A stretch of DNA of 64,000 bases. Origin: Bacteroidales bacterium. GTDB taxonomy: Bacteria > Bacteroidota > Bacteroidia > Bacteroidales > Marinilabiliaceae. A program made the translations under genes and the position numbers. Shown in pieces: positions 7,668-18,044 of this stretch. The notes below the pieces were generated by a model. That model did no database searches, was not told the origin of the DNA, and was given only the letters and a program-made list of their open reading frames with translations. Where the stretch lies: positions 17,376 to 81,375 of the forward strand of contig JAKSLF010000012.1 in NCBI GenBank assembly GCA_024401355.1, read 5' to 3'. How positions within the stretch are numbered: the first letter of the stretch is position 1; every line of letters starts with the position of its first letter.

Positions 7668-9119
7668 ATGCTTGATATACTTCGAAATATTGTCAGGAAC
7701 ACCGACAGACTGATGTCTCAGATACGTGAAGGTGGTACTATGGAGCGACACGACAAGATTACTCTTGCCGCATGGCTTAGCCTTCCGTCTATGCTTGCTC
7801 AGTTGTCAACTATTATTATGGAGTATATCGATGCAGCTATGGTCGGAAGTCTCGGAGCTAGCGCTTCTGCTTCTATCGGACTTGTCTCTACTACTATATG
7901 GCTTTTTGGAGGTGTGTGCTCTTCTTGTTCTACCGGTTTCTATGTTCAGGTTGCTCATTGCATTGGTGCCAAGGATATGTCTGGCGCTCGCAATGTTCTC
8001 AGGCAGTCTGTCATGGCTTCATTGTTGGCATCTGTTGTGCTGATGCTCATCGGCATCTCAATTAGTGGCTATCTTCCTATTTGGCTTGGTGGCGAGGCCG
8101 ACATTGTCGACGATTCTTCTTTCTACTTCTTGGTGTTCTGCTTCTCTCTGCCTATTCTCCAGCTCAATTCTCTTGCTGGCGGTATGCTCCGTAGTAGCGG
8201 TAATATGCACGTTCCTTCACTTCTGAATGTTGTGATGTGTATTCTCGATGTTGTATTCAATTTCTTCCTCATTTTCCCTACTCGCGATATTGAAGTTTTA
8301 GGCGTTGCCTTTACTGTTCCCGGAGCCGATATGGGCGTTCGTGGTGCTGCTGTGGCTACTCTTGTTGCTTGTCTCGTCTCCGAGTCTGTTATGATGTGGT
8401 TCCTTTGCTGTAGGTCAAAGATGCTTCATCTTAATGATAGGGATGATGAGGTGAAACGCTACTGGCCTTCATGGTCCGTCGTTCGCAAGGCTCTGCAGAT
8501 AGGTATGCCTATGGGCATCGAACATGCTATTTTCTGTGGCGCTCAGATTGCTGTTACTCGCATTGTCGCTCCACTTGGTACTGCTGCTATCGCCGCCAAT
8601 TCTTTCGGCATAATTGTCGAAAGCCTTTGTTATATGCCTGGTTATGGTATTGCCGAATCGGCTACAACGCTCGTAGGCCAGAGTCTTGGTGCCGGTCGCT
8701 CACAACTGGCTCGCAGTTTTGCTCGTATTACTGTCGGTATGGGCATTGCTGTCATGTCTTTCATGGGCATTATTATGTATATTGGTGCCCCTTTTGTTAT
8801 GCCTTTCATGACGCCCGATTTACTCGTGCAGCAGATGACTATTGATGCTCTCCGCATCGAGGCTTTCGCCGAACCAATGTTTGCTGCGTCTATTGTCGCC
8901 TATGGAGTTTTCGTCGGCGCCGGAGATACTCTCGTCCCTTGCATTATGAATCTTGTTAGCATTTGGACTGTCCGTATTTCTTTGGCTCTGATACTCGTCT
9001 CTTCTATGGGACTCAATGGAGTCTGGATTGCAATGTGCGCCGAGCTATGTTTCCGCGGCATTATTTTCTTGTTCCGACTTTCAAGCGACAGGTGGAGTAG
9101 TGTAAAAATAAAGAAGTGA
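7668..9119 (+). CDS. MATE family multidrug/cation antiporter
   Basis: A 483-residue exporter of the DinF/NorM superfamily with about twelve membrane spans in two related halves. Typical segments are LSLPSMLAQLSTIIMEYIDAAMVG near residue 37, GAAVATLVA in the first half and GYGIAESATTLVGQSLGAG in the second, the usual MATE half-domain signature. The ATG at 7668 gives a 24-residue polar extension; the ATG at 7740 (MERHDK) starts closer to the first span and may be the real start. Substrate is unknown. The gene ends 26 bases before the TonB receptor. Confidence 0.9.
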   Translation: MLDILRNIVRNTDRLMSQIREGGTMERHDKITLAAWLSLPSMLAQLSTIIMEYIDAAMVGSLGASASASIGLVSTTIWLFGGVCSSCSTGFYVQVAHCIGAKDMSGARNVLRQSVMASLLASVVLMLIGISISGYLPIWLGGEADIVDDSSFYFLVFCFSLPILQLNSLAGGMLRSSGNMHVPSLLNVVMCILDVVFNFFLIFPTRDIEVLGVAFTVPGADMGVRGAAVATLVACLVSESVMMWFLCCRSKMLHLNDRDDEVKRYWPSWSVVRKALQIGMPMGIEHAIFCGAQIAVTRIVAPLGTAAIAANSFGIIVESLCYMPGYGIAESATTLVGQSLGAGRSQLARSFARITVGMGIAVMSFMGIIMYIGAPFVMPFMTPDLLVQQMTIDALRIEAFAEPMFAASIVAYGVFVGAGDTLVPCIMNLVSIWTVRISLALILVSSMGLNGVWIAMCAELCFRGIIFLFRLSSDRWSSVKIKK

Positions 9120-9145
9120 TACATTAAACAATTATAGACAACGAT

Positions 9146-11461
9146 TTGAATACTAAATTCTTAATATTATTATTTTATATATCATTCTTTGCCGTATGTT
9201 CTTATGCGCAGAAGGTTTATGGTAACATCTCCGATGCTTCTACCGGCGAACTTCTTGTTGGTGTCGTTGTCGATAATTCCCATAACAAGGCTGTTGTCTC
9301 CGATTACGACGGAAATTATTCTCTTGCTCTCAATAAAGGTGAGTATGATATTTCCTTTTCTTATTTAGGTTATGTCACCAAGGTCATACATGTTACTGTC
9401 AACGGATCCACTAAGCTCGATGTAAAGCTCGATCCTTCTTCAACTTCTATCGACGAGATTGTTGTAACTGCCGATGATAAGAGGGAAAAACTCTCTTCAC
9501 CCGAGATGGGTGTACAGAAGCTTCAGGCTAAGACTATCAAGTCCGTTCCTGTCCTCCTTGGCGAAACCGATGTCATTAAGGTTATGCAGCTTATGCCTGG
9601 TGTACAAGCCGCTAGTGAGGGTAGTACTGGCTTCAGTGTGCGTGGTGGCAATCCCGATCAGAATTTGGTCCTCCTCGATGGCGCAACTATCTATAATGCC
9701 GGACATTTCATGGGATTTTTCTCTGTCTTTAATAATGATGCTATCAATAATGTCAAACTCTATAAAGGCGATATGCCTGCCAATTATGGTGGACGTCTTG
9801 CATCTATGCTCGAGGTTAATATGAACGATGGCGACAAGCAGAAATATCATGTCAATGGTGGTGTCGGACTTATCTCTTCACGACTTACTGTCGATGGCCC
9901 TATCGTCAAGGATAAGACTTCTTTTATGCTCAGTGGACGACGTACCTATTTCGACATCTTTTTGCCTTTCGCTACCAACGAAACTGCTAAAGAGAGTGAT
10001 ATATATTTCTATGATGTCAACGCTCGCATTTCTCATACTGTCAATGACAATAACCACCTCTTCGTAAGCGCTTATCTGGGGCGTGATTTGTTCGATTATC
10101 CTATCGCCGGTATGGAGTTTGGAAATAAGTCTGTATCATTGCGTTGGAGCCATATATTTAATCAAAAGAATTATCTCAATTTAACTGCTCATATCGTCAA
10201 TAGTGACTACCGTATCGCTATGGATTTTGATGCCGCTTCTAAAGCTACTATGGGGTCTGTTATCAAGGATTATGGTCTTAGGGCTGAGTTCAATTCCAAG
10301 GTCGGCGAATCTCATTCTCTCAATTACGGTTTTACTCTGACTAAGCACGATTTCCAGCCAGGATCTGCCAGGGGTAGGGGAGATATGTCTATGTTGGGTA
10401 AGGTCGATATGCCTAAGAATAAGGCTCTCGAAACTTCACTATTTATTGCTAATACCGAACAGGTTTGTACCCCATTGACTCTCAAATACGGACTTCGATT
10501 GTCCACTTTCCATAATTATGGTTCTACTACTGTCTATCGCTACGATAAAGACTACAATGTGTCTGATACTATTAATCAGAGTGGTTTTTATAATACTAAC
10601 ATAGGCCTTGAACCAAGATTTGCATTGTCCTATGTAGTAAATGGTCACTCTTCTGTCAAGGCTGCTTATACACGTAGCTACCAATATCTCCAGCAGGCTA
10701 GCGCTTCCGCTTCAGGTACTCCTATGGATGTGTGGTATATGACTTCTCCTAATGTCAAGCCACAGCTCTCCGACCAGGTTTCAATAGGTTACTTTCATAA
10801 CTTGAATGACAATAATATAGAACTGTCATTTGAAGCTTTTTATAAGGCAATGAAACATACTATTGACTTCAAGGACCATCCAAGGCTTATGCTCAATAAA
10901 TTCCTCGAAGGTGAGTTACGTTTCGGCTCGTCTCGTTCCTATGGACTTGAAATGATGGCTAAGATGGAGTTCAAAAAGTGGAACGGATGGATTAGCTATA
11001 CTCTTTCTAAGGGCGACCGTAAGGTTGAGCAGATTAATAATGGTAATCGGTACATGTCTCCTTACAACCATACCCATGATGTGAGTGTCGTAGGAACTTA
11101 TGTTTTCAACGATCGTATCAGTGTTTCCGGCAACTGGGTTTTCATCAGCGGTGCACCAACTACTTTCCCTGTCGCTCGCTATGAGGTTGGTGGCGATATT
11201 GTGCCGTTCTATTCTTCCCGCAATGACGATAGAATGCCTAATTACCATCGCCTCGATCTTTCTATGACTCTTAAATGTCGCAAAAATCCATCCCGCCGTT
11301 GGAAAGGCGAATGGGTCTTCTCGTTCTATAATGCCTATAATCATCATAATACTTGGGCTATTCGTTTCCAGCGCCAAGAGGATGATACTAATACTATAAA
11401 AGCAAAGAGTGTCTATCTTTTCCCTATTATTCCTTCCGTTTCATATAATTTTAAATTCTAG
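9146..11461 (+). CDS. TonB-dependent outer-membrane receptor with carboxypeptidase-regulatory-like N-domain
   Basis: A 771-residue outer-membrane transporter. A signal peptide (1-21, ending CSYAQ) is followed by a carboxypeptidase-D regulatory-like beta-sandwich (VYGNISDASTGELLVGV to ~105). The plug then carries LMPGVQAASEGSTGFSVRGG near 148 and LVLLDGATIYNAGHF, and the barrel runs to the terminal aromatic SYNFKF. The start codon is TTG at 9146: an in-frame stop lies at 9125-9127 and no ATG precedes the signal peptide. It pairs with the DUF4249 lipoprotein eight bases downstream, not with a SusD. The cargo is unknown. Confidence 0.92.
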   Translation: MNTKFLILLFYISFFAVCSYAQKVYGNISDASTGELLVGVVVDNSHNKAVVSDYDGNYSLALNKGEYDISFSYLGYVTKVIHVTVNGSTKLDVKLDPSSTSIDEIVVTADDKREKLSSPEMGVQKLQAKTIKSVPVLLGETDVIKVMQLMPGVQAASEGSTGFSVRGGNPDQNLVLLDGATIYNAGHFMGFFSVFNNDAINNVKLYKGDMPANYGGRLASMLEVNMNDGDKQKYHVNGGVGLISSRLTVDGPIVKDKTSFMLSGRRTYFDIFLPFATNETAKESDIYFYDVNARISHTVNDNNHLFVSAYLGRDLFDYPIAGMEFGNKSVSLRWSHIFNQKNYLNLTAHIVNSDYRIAMDFDAASKATMGSVIKDYGLRAEFNSKVGESHSLNYGFTLTKHDFQPGSARGRGDMSMLGKVDMPKNKALETSLFIANTEQVCTPLTLKYGLRLSTFHNYGSTTVYRYDKDYNVSDTINQSGFYNTNIGLEPRFALSYVVNGHSSVKAAYTRSYQYLQQASASASGTPMDVWYMTSPNVKPQLSDQVSIGYFHNLNDNNIELSFEAFYKAMKHTIDFKDHPRLMLNKFLEGELRFGSSRSYGLEMMAKMEFKKWNGWISYTLSKGDRKVEQINNGNRYMSPYNHTHDVSVVGTYVFNDRISVSGNWVFISGAPTTFPVARYEVGGDIVPFYSSRNDDRMPNYHRLDLSMTLKCRKNPSRRWKGEWVFSFYNAYNHHNTWAIRFQRQEDDTNTIKAKSVYLFPIIPSVSYNFKF

Positions 11462-11468
11462 TGCTACA

Positions 11469-12308
11469 ATGAGATATATAACATCATTTATACTGTCACT
11501 TCTTTTGATATCATGTTCCGAAGACATTGATCTGACGCTCTCATCAACTTCTCGATTCCTTGTTGTTGATGGACATATCTGCGATAAGGTTTCCCCGTAT
11601 AATTATGTGCGTCTGACTTTCTCTTCCGAGTATTTCAACAATCTTTCTTCTCCTGCTGTTCGTGGAGCTAAGGTAGTTATAAGTGATGGTGAAAATGACA
11701 TTGTTTTCGTTGAAGATGAACCTGGCTTCTATATGGCTCCACCTCAATTTGCCGGTCTTCATGGTAAGGTTTATCATCTTTCTATCTCTGATGTCGATGT
11801 CGACTCCGATGGTACTCCTGAATCTTATTCTGCCGAGGCTACTATGCCACCTACTTATGATATCGATTCTGTTGTCTGTAGTTATGACAAGTTTGTTCAG
11901 GCATATAAGTTGGGTCTCTATGCCCGGGAAGATGTCGATACTCGCAATTTCTATATGTTCGGCATGTCATACAAGGATTCGTTAATTACTGATTCATATA
12001 CTCGTTTTGCATATACCGATGACAGATGGTTTGCCAGCGACTATTGTTGGGGTGCCACTATTTTCATGTTCAATGACGAAAGTATTAAGGGTGGAAAAGT
12101 CGTAGAGGGCGACACCATTACGATGCACGCCCTCTCTATCAATGAAGATTTCTATAAATACGTTAATGCCGTCGACGACATAGATTCTGGCTCCAATCCT
12201 ATGCATAGTAGTACTCCCGCCAATGCCATAGGAAATATCTCTAATGGAGCTCTAGGTTTCTTTACAGCTTTCGCATGGGTTAGTTCTACCACTACTGTTA
12301 AAAGGTAG
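11469..12308 (+). CDS. DUF4249 family outer-membrane lipoprotein
   Basis: A 279-residue lipoprotein with the signal sequence MRYITSFILSLLLISC; the lipobox cysteine is residue 16. The segment RFLVVDGHICDKVSPYNYVRL starts the DUF4249 domain. The frame is open further upstream to 11409, but this overlaps the receptor gene and would spoil the signal peptide. DUF4249 proteins are regularly encoded right after TonB receptors of the preceding type and are thought to be accessory surface subunits (family knowledge). The protein is shorter than many relatives, and the end AWVSSTTTVKR looks abrupt. Confidence 0.85.
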   Translation: MRYITSFILSLLLISCSEDIDLTLSSTSRFLVVDGHICDKVSPYNYVRLTFSSEYFNNLSSPAVRGAKVVISDGENDIVFVEDEPGFYMAPPQFAGLHGKVYHLSISDVDVDSDGTPESYSAEATMPPTYDIDSVVCSYDKFVQAYKLGLYAREDVDTRNFYMFGMSYKDSLITDSYTRFAYTDDRWFASDYCWGATIFMFNDESIKGGKVVEGDTITMHALSINEDFYKYVNAVDDIDSGSNPMHSSTPANAIGNISNGALGFFTAFAWVSSTTTVKR

Positions 12309-12326
12309 CCCAATTTGCCAAAAAAA

Positions 12327-12355
12327 GCGCCATTCCCTTCACAGGGATATGGCGC
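12327..12355 (-). terminator. Terminator of mscL
   Basis: Stem GCGCCAT/ATGGCGC closing a loop that itself holds a short TCCCT/AGGGA stem. On the minus strand it is followed by a run of seven T. The hairpin may also slow transcription from the DUF4249 side. Confidence 0.8.
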
Positions 12356-12395
12356 ACGTATAAAGAAAAATTTTGTCTAGAAGTTTCTATATTTT

Positions 12396-12809
12396 CTACT
12401 TGTTCTTCAACAAGTCACGTATTTCTGTCAAAAGCTTTTCCTCTGCCGATGGTTCTGGTGCAGGCGCTGGCTTCTCCTCTTCCTGCTTCTTGCGAAGGTT
12501 TGTGAGAGCGTTGATGCCCTTGACAAGCATGAAGATTGAGAATGCAACGATAATAAAATCAATTACTACCTGAAGGAAATTACCATAGTTCAATGTAACT
12601 GCATCTACACCTTCTGCTGCTGCTTTCAATGTAATCTTAAGGTCTGAAAAGTTTACACCACCGATAAGTACACCGATTGGAGGCATTATAACGTCTGCTA
12701 CAAGTGATGATACAATCTTGCCGAAGGCACCGCCTATTACTACACCGACTGCCATATCGACTACATTGCCTCGCATTGCGAAGTCCTTAAATTCTTTGAG
12801 CATTCCCAT
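12396..12809 (-). CDS. mscL: Large-conductance mechanosensitive channel
   Basis: A 137-residue inner-membrane channel that opens under membrane tension and releases solutes at hypo-osmotic shock. It opens [30 protein letters not shown], the conserved N-terminal helix and pore-lining TM1. TM2 is near residues 85-105. A charged C-terminal helix ends in [16 protein letters not shown]. It is a single gene with its own terminator. Standard length. Confidence 0.96.
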   Translation of the reverse strand: MGMLKEFKDFAMRGNVVDMAVGVVIGGAFGKIVSSLVADVIMPPIGVLIGGVNFSDLKITLKAAAEGVDAVTLNYGNFLQVVIDFIIVAFSIFMLVKGINALTNLRKKQEEEKPAPAPEPSAEEKLLTEIRDLLKNK

Positions 12810-12909
12810 TAGAGTATTCTATTTTTTAGTTGTTATTTTATTAATTTTATATGTTTTGTTCTACGCATCTGTTTGCTTAAAGTTACAATATATAGTCGTT
12901 TTTTGAATG

Positions 12910-13812
12910 TCATTTCATACTCATTTTGTATTTCAAAATTTTAAGGTGGTTTATTATGCGTCTATATATCGAACACCCATATTTTCTTCTGAACGATTTC
13001 TCTATTCTGCTGTCTATTTCTATTCTTTCTACAAATCGATCGCTGTCTATTTTGTCGGTCACTTTTGTCTCATATTTTTCTGTTCTTCTCATGTTCGTAC
13101 CACTTCCGTCTGTTCCAATGTTTCCAACTAGTGAATCCACTGGATATATGGTCGGCTCACCACTTTTATATCCAGCATAGCAAAAGCGTATCGACCATGA
13201 ATGTATCTCCCCAATCCTCTGCCTCAATAACATTGCCGATAGATCTGAACCCGATTTGTCAAATTCTTTTCTCTTTTCTCTGCTGCTTATGAAGGTGTCG
13301 AAGTCTTTTACGTCCCAATCCACTTTATCCCACTTTTTTTTCCATGTTCCCCATCCCCATGAACAGTTTCTGTTTATTGCGTATGTACTATGTTTGTAAT
13401 CTTGTGGTATATCTATATTTGGACTGTATCCAGCCACCGAAAATACTCCTTTGTCTTTATAGTATTCAAGTGCGGCGTTCATATATTTCAAAAAGCCTTC
13501 CGATACTTCCAGGTCATCTTCAAGTACTATCGCTTTCCCATATTTTCCTATTACATCCGTGACGCCTTCTATGATGTTTTGTGCCAAACCTATGTTTTTC
13601 TCTCGTTCTACTATTTCTACATTTGCAAATCCTTCAGTTTTATGCGCTATGTCTCTTACTTCTTCTACTTTTGGGTCTCTTCCATTTTTTGCGCCGTCTG
13701 CATATATTATCAGACAGCTTTCCTTGGCACCGTCACTTTTTTTCAATGCTTCTATTGTACGTAGTGTATGCTTCGGTCTGTTATATACAAATAGTATTAT
13801 AGGTGCGTTCAT
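12910..13812 (-). CDS. Glycosyltransferase, GT2-like (GNT-I-type fold)
   Basis: A 300-residue cytosolic sugar transferase. The N-terminus APIILFVYNRPKHTLRTIEAL opens a GT-A fold. The metal-binding acidic motif is IVLEDDLEVSEGFL near residue 95, and a WGWGTWKKKWD segment near 150 is typical of Bacteroidetes relatives annotated as nucleotide-diphospho-sugar transferases. Its start overlaps the stop of the ThiE-like gene by four bases (ATGA), so translation is coupled. Base composition is AT-rich, as common in polysaccharide genes. Acceptor unknown. Confidence 0.75.
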   Translation of the reverse strand: MNAPIILFVYNRPKHTLRTIEALKKSDGAKESCLIIYADGAKNGRDPKVEEVRDIAHKTEGFANVEIVEREKNIGLAQNIIEGVTDVIGKYGKAIVLEDDLEVSEGFLKYMNAALEYYKDKGVFSVAGYSPNIDIPQDYKHSTYAINRNCSWGWGTWKKKWDKVDWDVKDFDTFISSREKRKEFDKSGSDLSAMLLRQRIGEIHSWSIRFCYAGYKSGEPTIYPVDSLVGNIGTDGSGTNMRRTEKYETKVTDKIDSDRFVERIEIDSRIEKSFRRKYGCSIYRRIINHLKILKYKMSMK

Positions 13813-14447
13813 GGCTTGATATTACTTACTGCGTTTTTGTATTCTTCAAAGCGTTTCATTATGGCTTCCATGTTTTCTTCTTCCGGCTTTTTCCCCCATA
13901 TTCCTCCCAGTACTGCTATCCCTCCAAATCCAATTCTAGATAGTTCTTCAATGTGTTTTGTGCATATTCCTCCCAAGGCTATCACTCTTTCGTTTATTAT
14001 GCCTTTGTCTCTGGCTTTCAACAGTTCATCAATGCTGAATCCCGAATTGTATCCCTCTTTGGATATGCTGTCATATATAGGGCTCAAGAAGCAGTAATCA
14101 TATCTGTCCGAATATTTTTCTACTTCTTCTATGCTGTGGCACGATGCTGCTGTTTTTCCTCTCCATTGTTTTATGTCATTCTTCTGGTGGTTATCCAGCA
14201 TGTTTTCTTCTTTGGCAAAGTTTCTCTCTATGCCCGAGGCACCATACTTTTCAGCCAAATCATAGTAGTAATGTACTGTCACTCTACTTAGTTCTTCCGT
14301 TGTCAATGCTGCCAGAATTTCTTCTGTCCCTGCCTCATCCCCTGGTTTTCTGATGTGTATGCGGTCTGCTCCTTCATCTAGCATCTGCTTGATGATTTCT
14401 ACTTCTTTATCGAACCTTCGAGGGTATGTTACTACTATCATCTTCAT
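13809..14447 (-). CDS. ThiE/TenI-like thiamine phosphate synthase family protein
   Basis: A 212-residue TIM-barrel protein of the ThiE/TenI superfamily. It shows IHIRKPG near residue 31 (family QLRxK) and, C-terminally, VIALGGICTKHIEELSRIGFGGIAVLGGIW, the phosphate-binding end of ThiE. The ThiE residues for pyrophosphate (HLGQ-type) are not conserved: the middle reads AEKYGASGIERN. A true ThiE is encoded at 48078, so this copy may act as a TenI-like thiazole tautomerase or have another role. It overlaps the glycosyltransferase gene by four bases. Confidence 0.7.
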   Translation of the reverse strand: MKMIVVTYPRRFDKEVEIIKQMLDEGADRIHIRKPGDEAGTEEILAALTTEELSRVTVHYYYDLAEKYGASGIERNFAKEENMLDNHQKNDIKQWRGKTAASCHSIEEVEKYSDRYDYCFLSPIYDSISKEGYNSGFSIDELLKARDKGIINERVIALGGICTKHIEELSRIGFGGIAVLGGIWGKKPEEENMEAIMKRFEEYKNAVSNIKP

Positions 14448-14505
14448 GTTAGCAAAGATAATAATTATTCCATTATCTCCATTCCAACTGTTATTCTGAA
14501 ATAAA

Positions 14506-14536
14506 AACGCACTGCTAGTATTTCTAACAGTGCGTT
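14506..14536 (-). terminator. Terminator of pflB
   Basis: Perfect 9-bp stem AACGCACTG/CAGTGCGTT with a 13-base loop. On the minus strand a T-rich tail follows, 24 bases after the pflB stop. Confidence 0.85.
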
Positions 14537-14559
14537 CGTTTTATTTAGGTTTTATCAGT

Positions 14560-16797
14560 TTACAGAGAATGATTGATTGTTCTTGACAATACATCCAACT
14601 GCTGTTCACGTGTCAGCTTTACAAAGTTTACTGCATAGCCCGATACACGTATTGTCAATTGTGGATATTTCTCAGGATGTTCCATCGCATCGACAAGCAA
14701 TTCTTTGTCAAATACGTTTACATTCAGGTGATGACCGCCGTCAGGTGTGAAGTATCCATCCATCAAGTTCACCAGGTTGTTTATCTTTGTCTCCTTCTCT
14801 TTGCCAAGTGTAGATGGCGATATTGCAAATGTATATGATATGCCGTCATGTGCATGCTGGAAAGGAAGTTTTGCTACTGATGCCAATGCGGCTACCGCAC
14901 CCTTCACGTCTCTTCCGTTCATTGGGTTTGCTCCTGGCGCAAATGGCGCACCTGCAGGACGACCGTCTGGTGTCGCACCTGTCTTCTTGCCATATACCAC
15001 ATTCGATGTGATTGTCAATACCGACTGGGTTGGTATCGCATGACGGTATGTCTCATGCTGACGCATGAATTCCATGAATTTCTCTGTTACCATCATTGCT
15101 ATCTTGTCTGTAGCATCGTCATTGTTGCCGTATGGCACGTACGATCCTTCATTCTCAAAGCCAACTGCCAATCCTCTTTCGTCACGCAATATCTTTACTT
15201 TGCCAAACTTAATTGCTGCCAATGAGTCTGTCACTATCGAGAGACCAGCTATTCCTGTCGCACGTGTTCTCTCTACGTCACCATCATGAAGCGACATCTC
15301 AAATGCTTCGTAGTTATATTTGTCGTGCATGTAATGAATTATCTTGAGCGCATTGACGTATGTCTTTGCCAACCAACGCATCATCTGCTCAAATTTGTTC
15401 ATTACGTCCTCATATTCAAGGTAGTCACCAGTGATAGGCGCATATTCTGGAGATACCTGCTCGCCTGTTATCTCGTCTTTACCTCCGTTGATAGCATAAA
15501 GAAGACACTTTGCCAAGTTCGCTCTCGCACCGAAGAACTGCATTTGCTTGCCTATCTTCATTGGACTGACGCAACATGCTATTCCATAGTCATCGCCATA
15601 CTCAACACGCATCAGGTCGTCGTTCTCATACTGTATTGCCGATGTCTCTATTGATATCTTTGCACAGTAGTTCTTCCATGCTTCAGGCAGGTTGGCACTC
15701 CAGAGTACTGTCAGGTTTGGCTCAGGCGCAGGTCCAAGGTTTGTCAATGTGTGGAGGAATCTGAAACATGTCTTTGTTACCAGTGTTCGTCCATCTACAC
15801 CCTGTCCACCAAGACTCTCTGTCACCCATATTGGGTCTCCTGAAAAGAGGTCATTATATTCTGGCGTACGAAGGAATCTGACAATTCTAAGCTTGATTAT
15901 CAGCTGGTCTATGAGTTCCTGAGCTTCTGCTTCTGTCAATTTTCCTTCCTTTATGTCTTTCTCTATGAAGATGTCAAGGAATGTCGATACACGACCTAGC
16001 GACATTGCTGCACCATCCTGGTCTTTTACAGCACCTAGATAGCCGAAATATACAAACTGTACTGCCTCATGTGCGTTCTGTGCCGGACGTGTCACGTCGA
16101 AACCATAGTTCGCACACATCTTCACGAAGTCTTTCAATGCTTTTATCTGCTCCGATGTCTCCTCACGCTGCTGAATGGCTTCTTCTGTCATCTCCTGTAT
16201 GTCGAGACGGTCTAGGAAACGCTTCTTCTCCGCTATCAGGTTGTCTGTTCCATAGAGCGCAATACGACGATAGTCACCTATGATTCGACCTCGTCCGTAT
16301 GCATCTGGCAAACCTGTGATGATGTGCGAATGACGTGCTGCACGTATATCTGCATTATATGCTGAAAATACGCCTTCGTTGTGTGTCTTGCGATGTTTTG
16401 TGTATATCTCTTTTGTTACAGGATCAAGTTTGTAGCCGTATGCCTCAAGTGCCGCCTCTACCATTCTTATGCCACCTCGTGGAAATATTCCTCGTTTCAA
16501 TGGAGCATCTGTCTGAAGACCTACGATTACTTCATTTTCTTTGTCGATGTAGCCCGCACCGTATGATGTCAATGTCTGTGGTATGCGTGTCTCAGCATCT
16601 ACGACTCCTTTCTCACGCTCTACCTTGAACATCTCGGTGAGCTTGTTCCATACTTTGAGGGTTTTTTCTGTTGGTCCGACGAGAAACGATTCGTCGCCTG
16701 TGTAAGGTGTGTAATTGTGCTGTATGAAGTCGCGTACGTTTATCTCACGCTTCCACATGTAGCCATCGAAATGATCTATACAATTTGATAACTTCAT
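14560..16797 (-). CDS. pflB: Formate C-acetyltransferase (pyruvate formate-lyase)
   Basis: Splits pyruvate with CoA into acetyl-CoA and formate in anaerobic fermentation. It is a 745-residue glycyl radical enzyme. The active-site cysteine pair is seen in [14 protein letters not shown], and the radical glycine lies in the C-terminal [14 protein letters not shown]. Length is normal. The gene is single, with its own terminator, and its activating enzyme PflA is encoded 23 kb away at 39399 rather than adjacent. On its own strand, codons favour A/G in third position, including many ATA. Confidence 0.97.
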   Translation of the reverse strand: MKLSNCIDHFDGYMWKREINVRDFIQHNYTPYTGDESFLVGPTEKTLKVWNKLTEMFKVEREKGVVDAETRIPQTLTSYGAGYIDKENEVIVGLQTDAPLKRGIFPRGGIRMVEAALEAYGYKLDPVTKEIYTKHRKTHNEGVFSAYNADIRAARHSHIITGLPDAYGRGRIIGDYRRIALYGTDNLIAEKKRFLDRLDIQEMTEEAIQQREETSEQIKALKDFVKMCANYGFDVTRPAQNAHEAVQFVYFGYLGAVKDQDGAAMSLGRVSTFLDIFIEKDIKEGKLTEAEAQELIDQLIIKLRIVRFLRTPEYNDLFSGDPIWVTESLGGQGVDGRTLVTKTCFRFLHTLTNLGPAPEPNLTVLWSANLPEAWKNYCAKISIETSAIQYENDDLMRVEYGDDYGIACCVSPMKIGKQMQFFGARANLAKCLLYAINGGKDEITGEQVSPEYAPITGDYLEYEDVMNKFEQMMRWLAKTYVNALKIIHYMHDKYNYEAFEMSLHDGDVERTRATGIAGLSIVTDSLAAIKFGKVKILRDERGLAVGFENEGSYVPYGNNDDATDKIAMMVTEKFMEFMRQHETYRHAIPTQSVLTITSNVVYGKKTGATPDGRPAGAPFAPGANPMNGRDVKGAVAALASVAKLPFQHAHDGISYTFAISPSTLGKEKETKINNLVNLMDGYFTPDGGHHLNVNVFDKELLVDAMEHPEKYPQLTIRVSGYAVNFVKLTREQQLDVLSRTINHSL

Positions 16798-16903
16798 CGT
16801 TGTTGTTTTTTGTTGCTTTTATTCTGACAACAAAGTTAGATTTTTTATTACCCCTATTCATGAAATGAATCCTATATATATATAAAATACATTAAAACAA
16901 AAA

Positions 16904-16933
16904 TGGCCGCCTGCTGTCACAGCAGTACGGCCA
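16904..16933 (-). terminator. Terminator of the ftsX-queA cluster
   Basis: Two stacked stems, TGGCCG/CGGCCA and CTGCTG/CAGCAG, with a three-base loop. On the minus strand TTTTTGTTTT follows. It lies 35 bases beyond the queA stop. Confidence 0.8.
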
Positions 16934-16968
16934 AATAATACATGAAAAAACTATTATTGTGTATTTTA

Positions 16969-18021
16969 TTAGTCTACTATAAGCATTGCATCACCGTATG
17001 CGCCAATCTTGTAGCCCTCTTTCATCGCTACTTCGTATGCGTTCATTACGTTCTTGTATCCGCCAAATGCACATACCATCATCAAAAGTGTCGAATATGG
17101 CTCGTGGAAGTTGCTTATCATCGAATTTGCCACATTGAATTCGTATGGAGGGAAGATGAATTTGTTTGTCCATCCCTCGTATGGTTTGATATGGCCAAAT
17201 GTCGAATATGCTGTCTCCAGTGCACGCATTGTGGTTGTTCCTACTGCACACACTTTTCGTTTGCCGTCTTTAGCTTTATTTACTATGCCACATGCTTCGT
17301 CACCCACAAAAAGCTGCTCGCTTTCCATCTTGTGCTTTGTGAGGTCTTCTACATCTACGTTTCTGAAGTTGCCAAGACCTACATGTGCCGTGATGTTTGC
17401 AAATTCTACTCCTTTTATCTCCAGACGTTTCAACAGTCTGCGGCTAAAATGAAGTCCAGCGGCTGGTGCAGCAACTGCTCCCTCATTCTTTGCATATATT
17501 GTCTGATATGCTTCTGCATCTGCTGGTTCTGGGTCTCGCTCTATATATTCTGGAAGCGGTGTGTGTCCAAGGCTGTAGAGTATGTTCTTGAATTCATCAG
17601 GATCACCATCATACAGAAAACGCAACGAACGTCCACGCGATGTAGTGTTGTCTATTACTTCTGCCACCATCGAGTTGTCCTCGCCAAAGTATAGCTTATT
17701 GCCTATACGTATTTTTCTTGCAGGGTCTACAAGCACATCCCACAGATGCTGTTCCGGTATAAGCTCGCGAAGGAGGAATACTTTGATGTTTGCTCCCGTC
17801 TTTTCCTTGTTGCCGTCAAGGCGCGCAGGAAATACTTTCGTGTCGTTGAATACTATTACGTCTTTCTCGTCAAAGTAGTCAAGTACGTCACGGAAGATCT
17901 TGTGCTCTATTTCGCCAGTCTTGCGATGCAGTACAAGCAGACGTGCCTCCTCACGCTCCTCTCTCGGATACTGTGCAAAGGCGTCGTCAGGTTTTTGGTA
18001 GCCAAACTCCGATAGTTTCAT
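16969..18021 (-). CDS. queA: S-adenosylmethionine:tRNA ribosyltransferase-isomerase
   Basis: Transfers ribosyl from SAM to 7-aminomethyl-7-deazaguanine in tRNA, giving epoxyqueuosine. 350 residues. It shows the N-terminal [18 protein letters not shown] (family P.xxR..RLLV), [15 protein letters not shown] near 53, [18 protein letters not shown] near 177 and the C-terminal [10 protein letters not shown]. Last gene of the minus-strand group ftsX-DUF3098-uppP-truB-queA, 23 bases after truB. The window also carries queD (45414), another queuosine gene. Confidence 0.96.
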   Translation of the reverse strand: MKLSEFGYQKPDDAFAQYPREEREEARLLVLHRKTGEIEHKIFRDVLDYFDEKDVIVFNDTKVFPARLDGNKEKTGANIKVFLLRELIPEQHLWDVLVDPARKIRIGNKLYFGEDNSMVAEVIDNTTSRGRSLRFLYDGDPDEFKNILYSLGHTPLPEYIERDPEPADAEAYQTIYAKNEGAVAAPAAGLHFSRRLLKRLEIKGVEFANITAHVGLGNFRNVDVEDLTKHKMESEQLFVGDEACGIVNKAKDGKRKVCAVGTTTMRALETAYSTFGHIKPYEGWTNKFIFPPYEFNVANSMISNFHEPYSTLLMMVCAFGGYKNVMNAYEVAMKEGYKIGAYGDAMLIVD

Positions 18022-18044
18022 ATTATATTAATTTACAACGTTTT

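Noticed and set aside
11409-11468. Longer start for the DUF4249 lipoprotein
   Set aside because: It lies inside the receptor gene and would bury the lipoprotein signal peptide.
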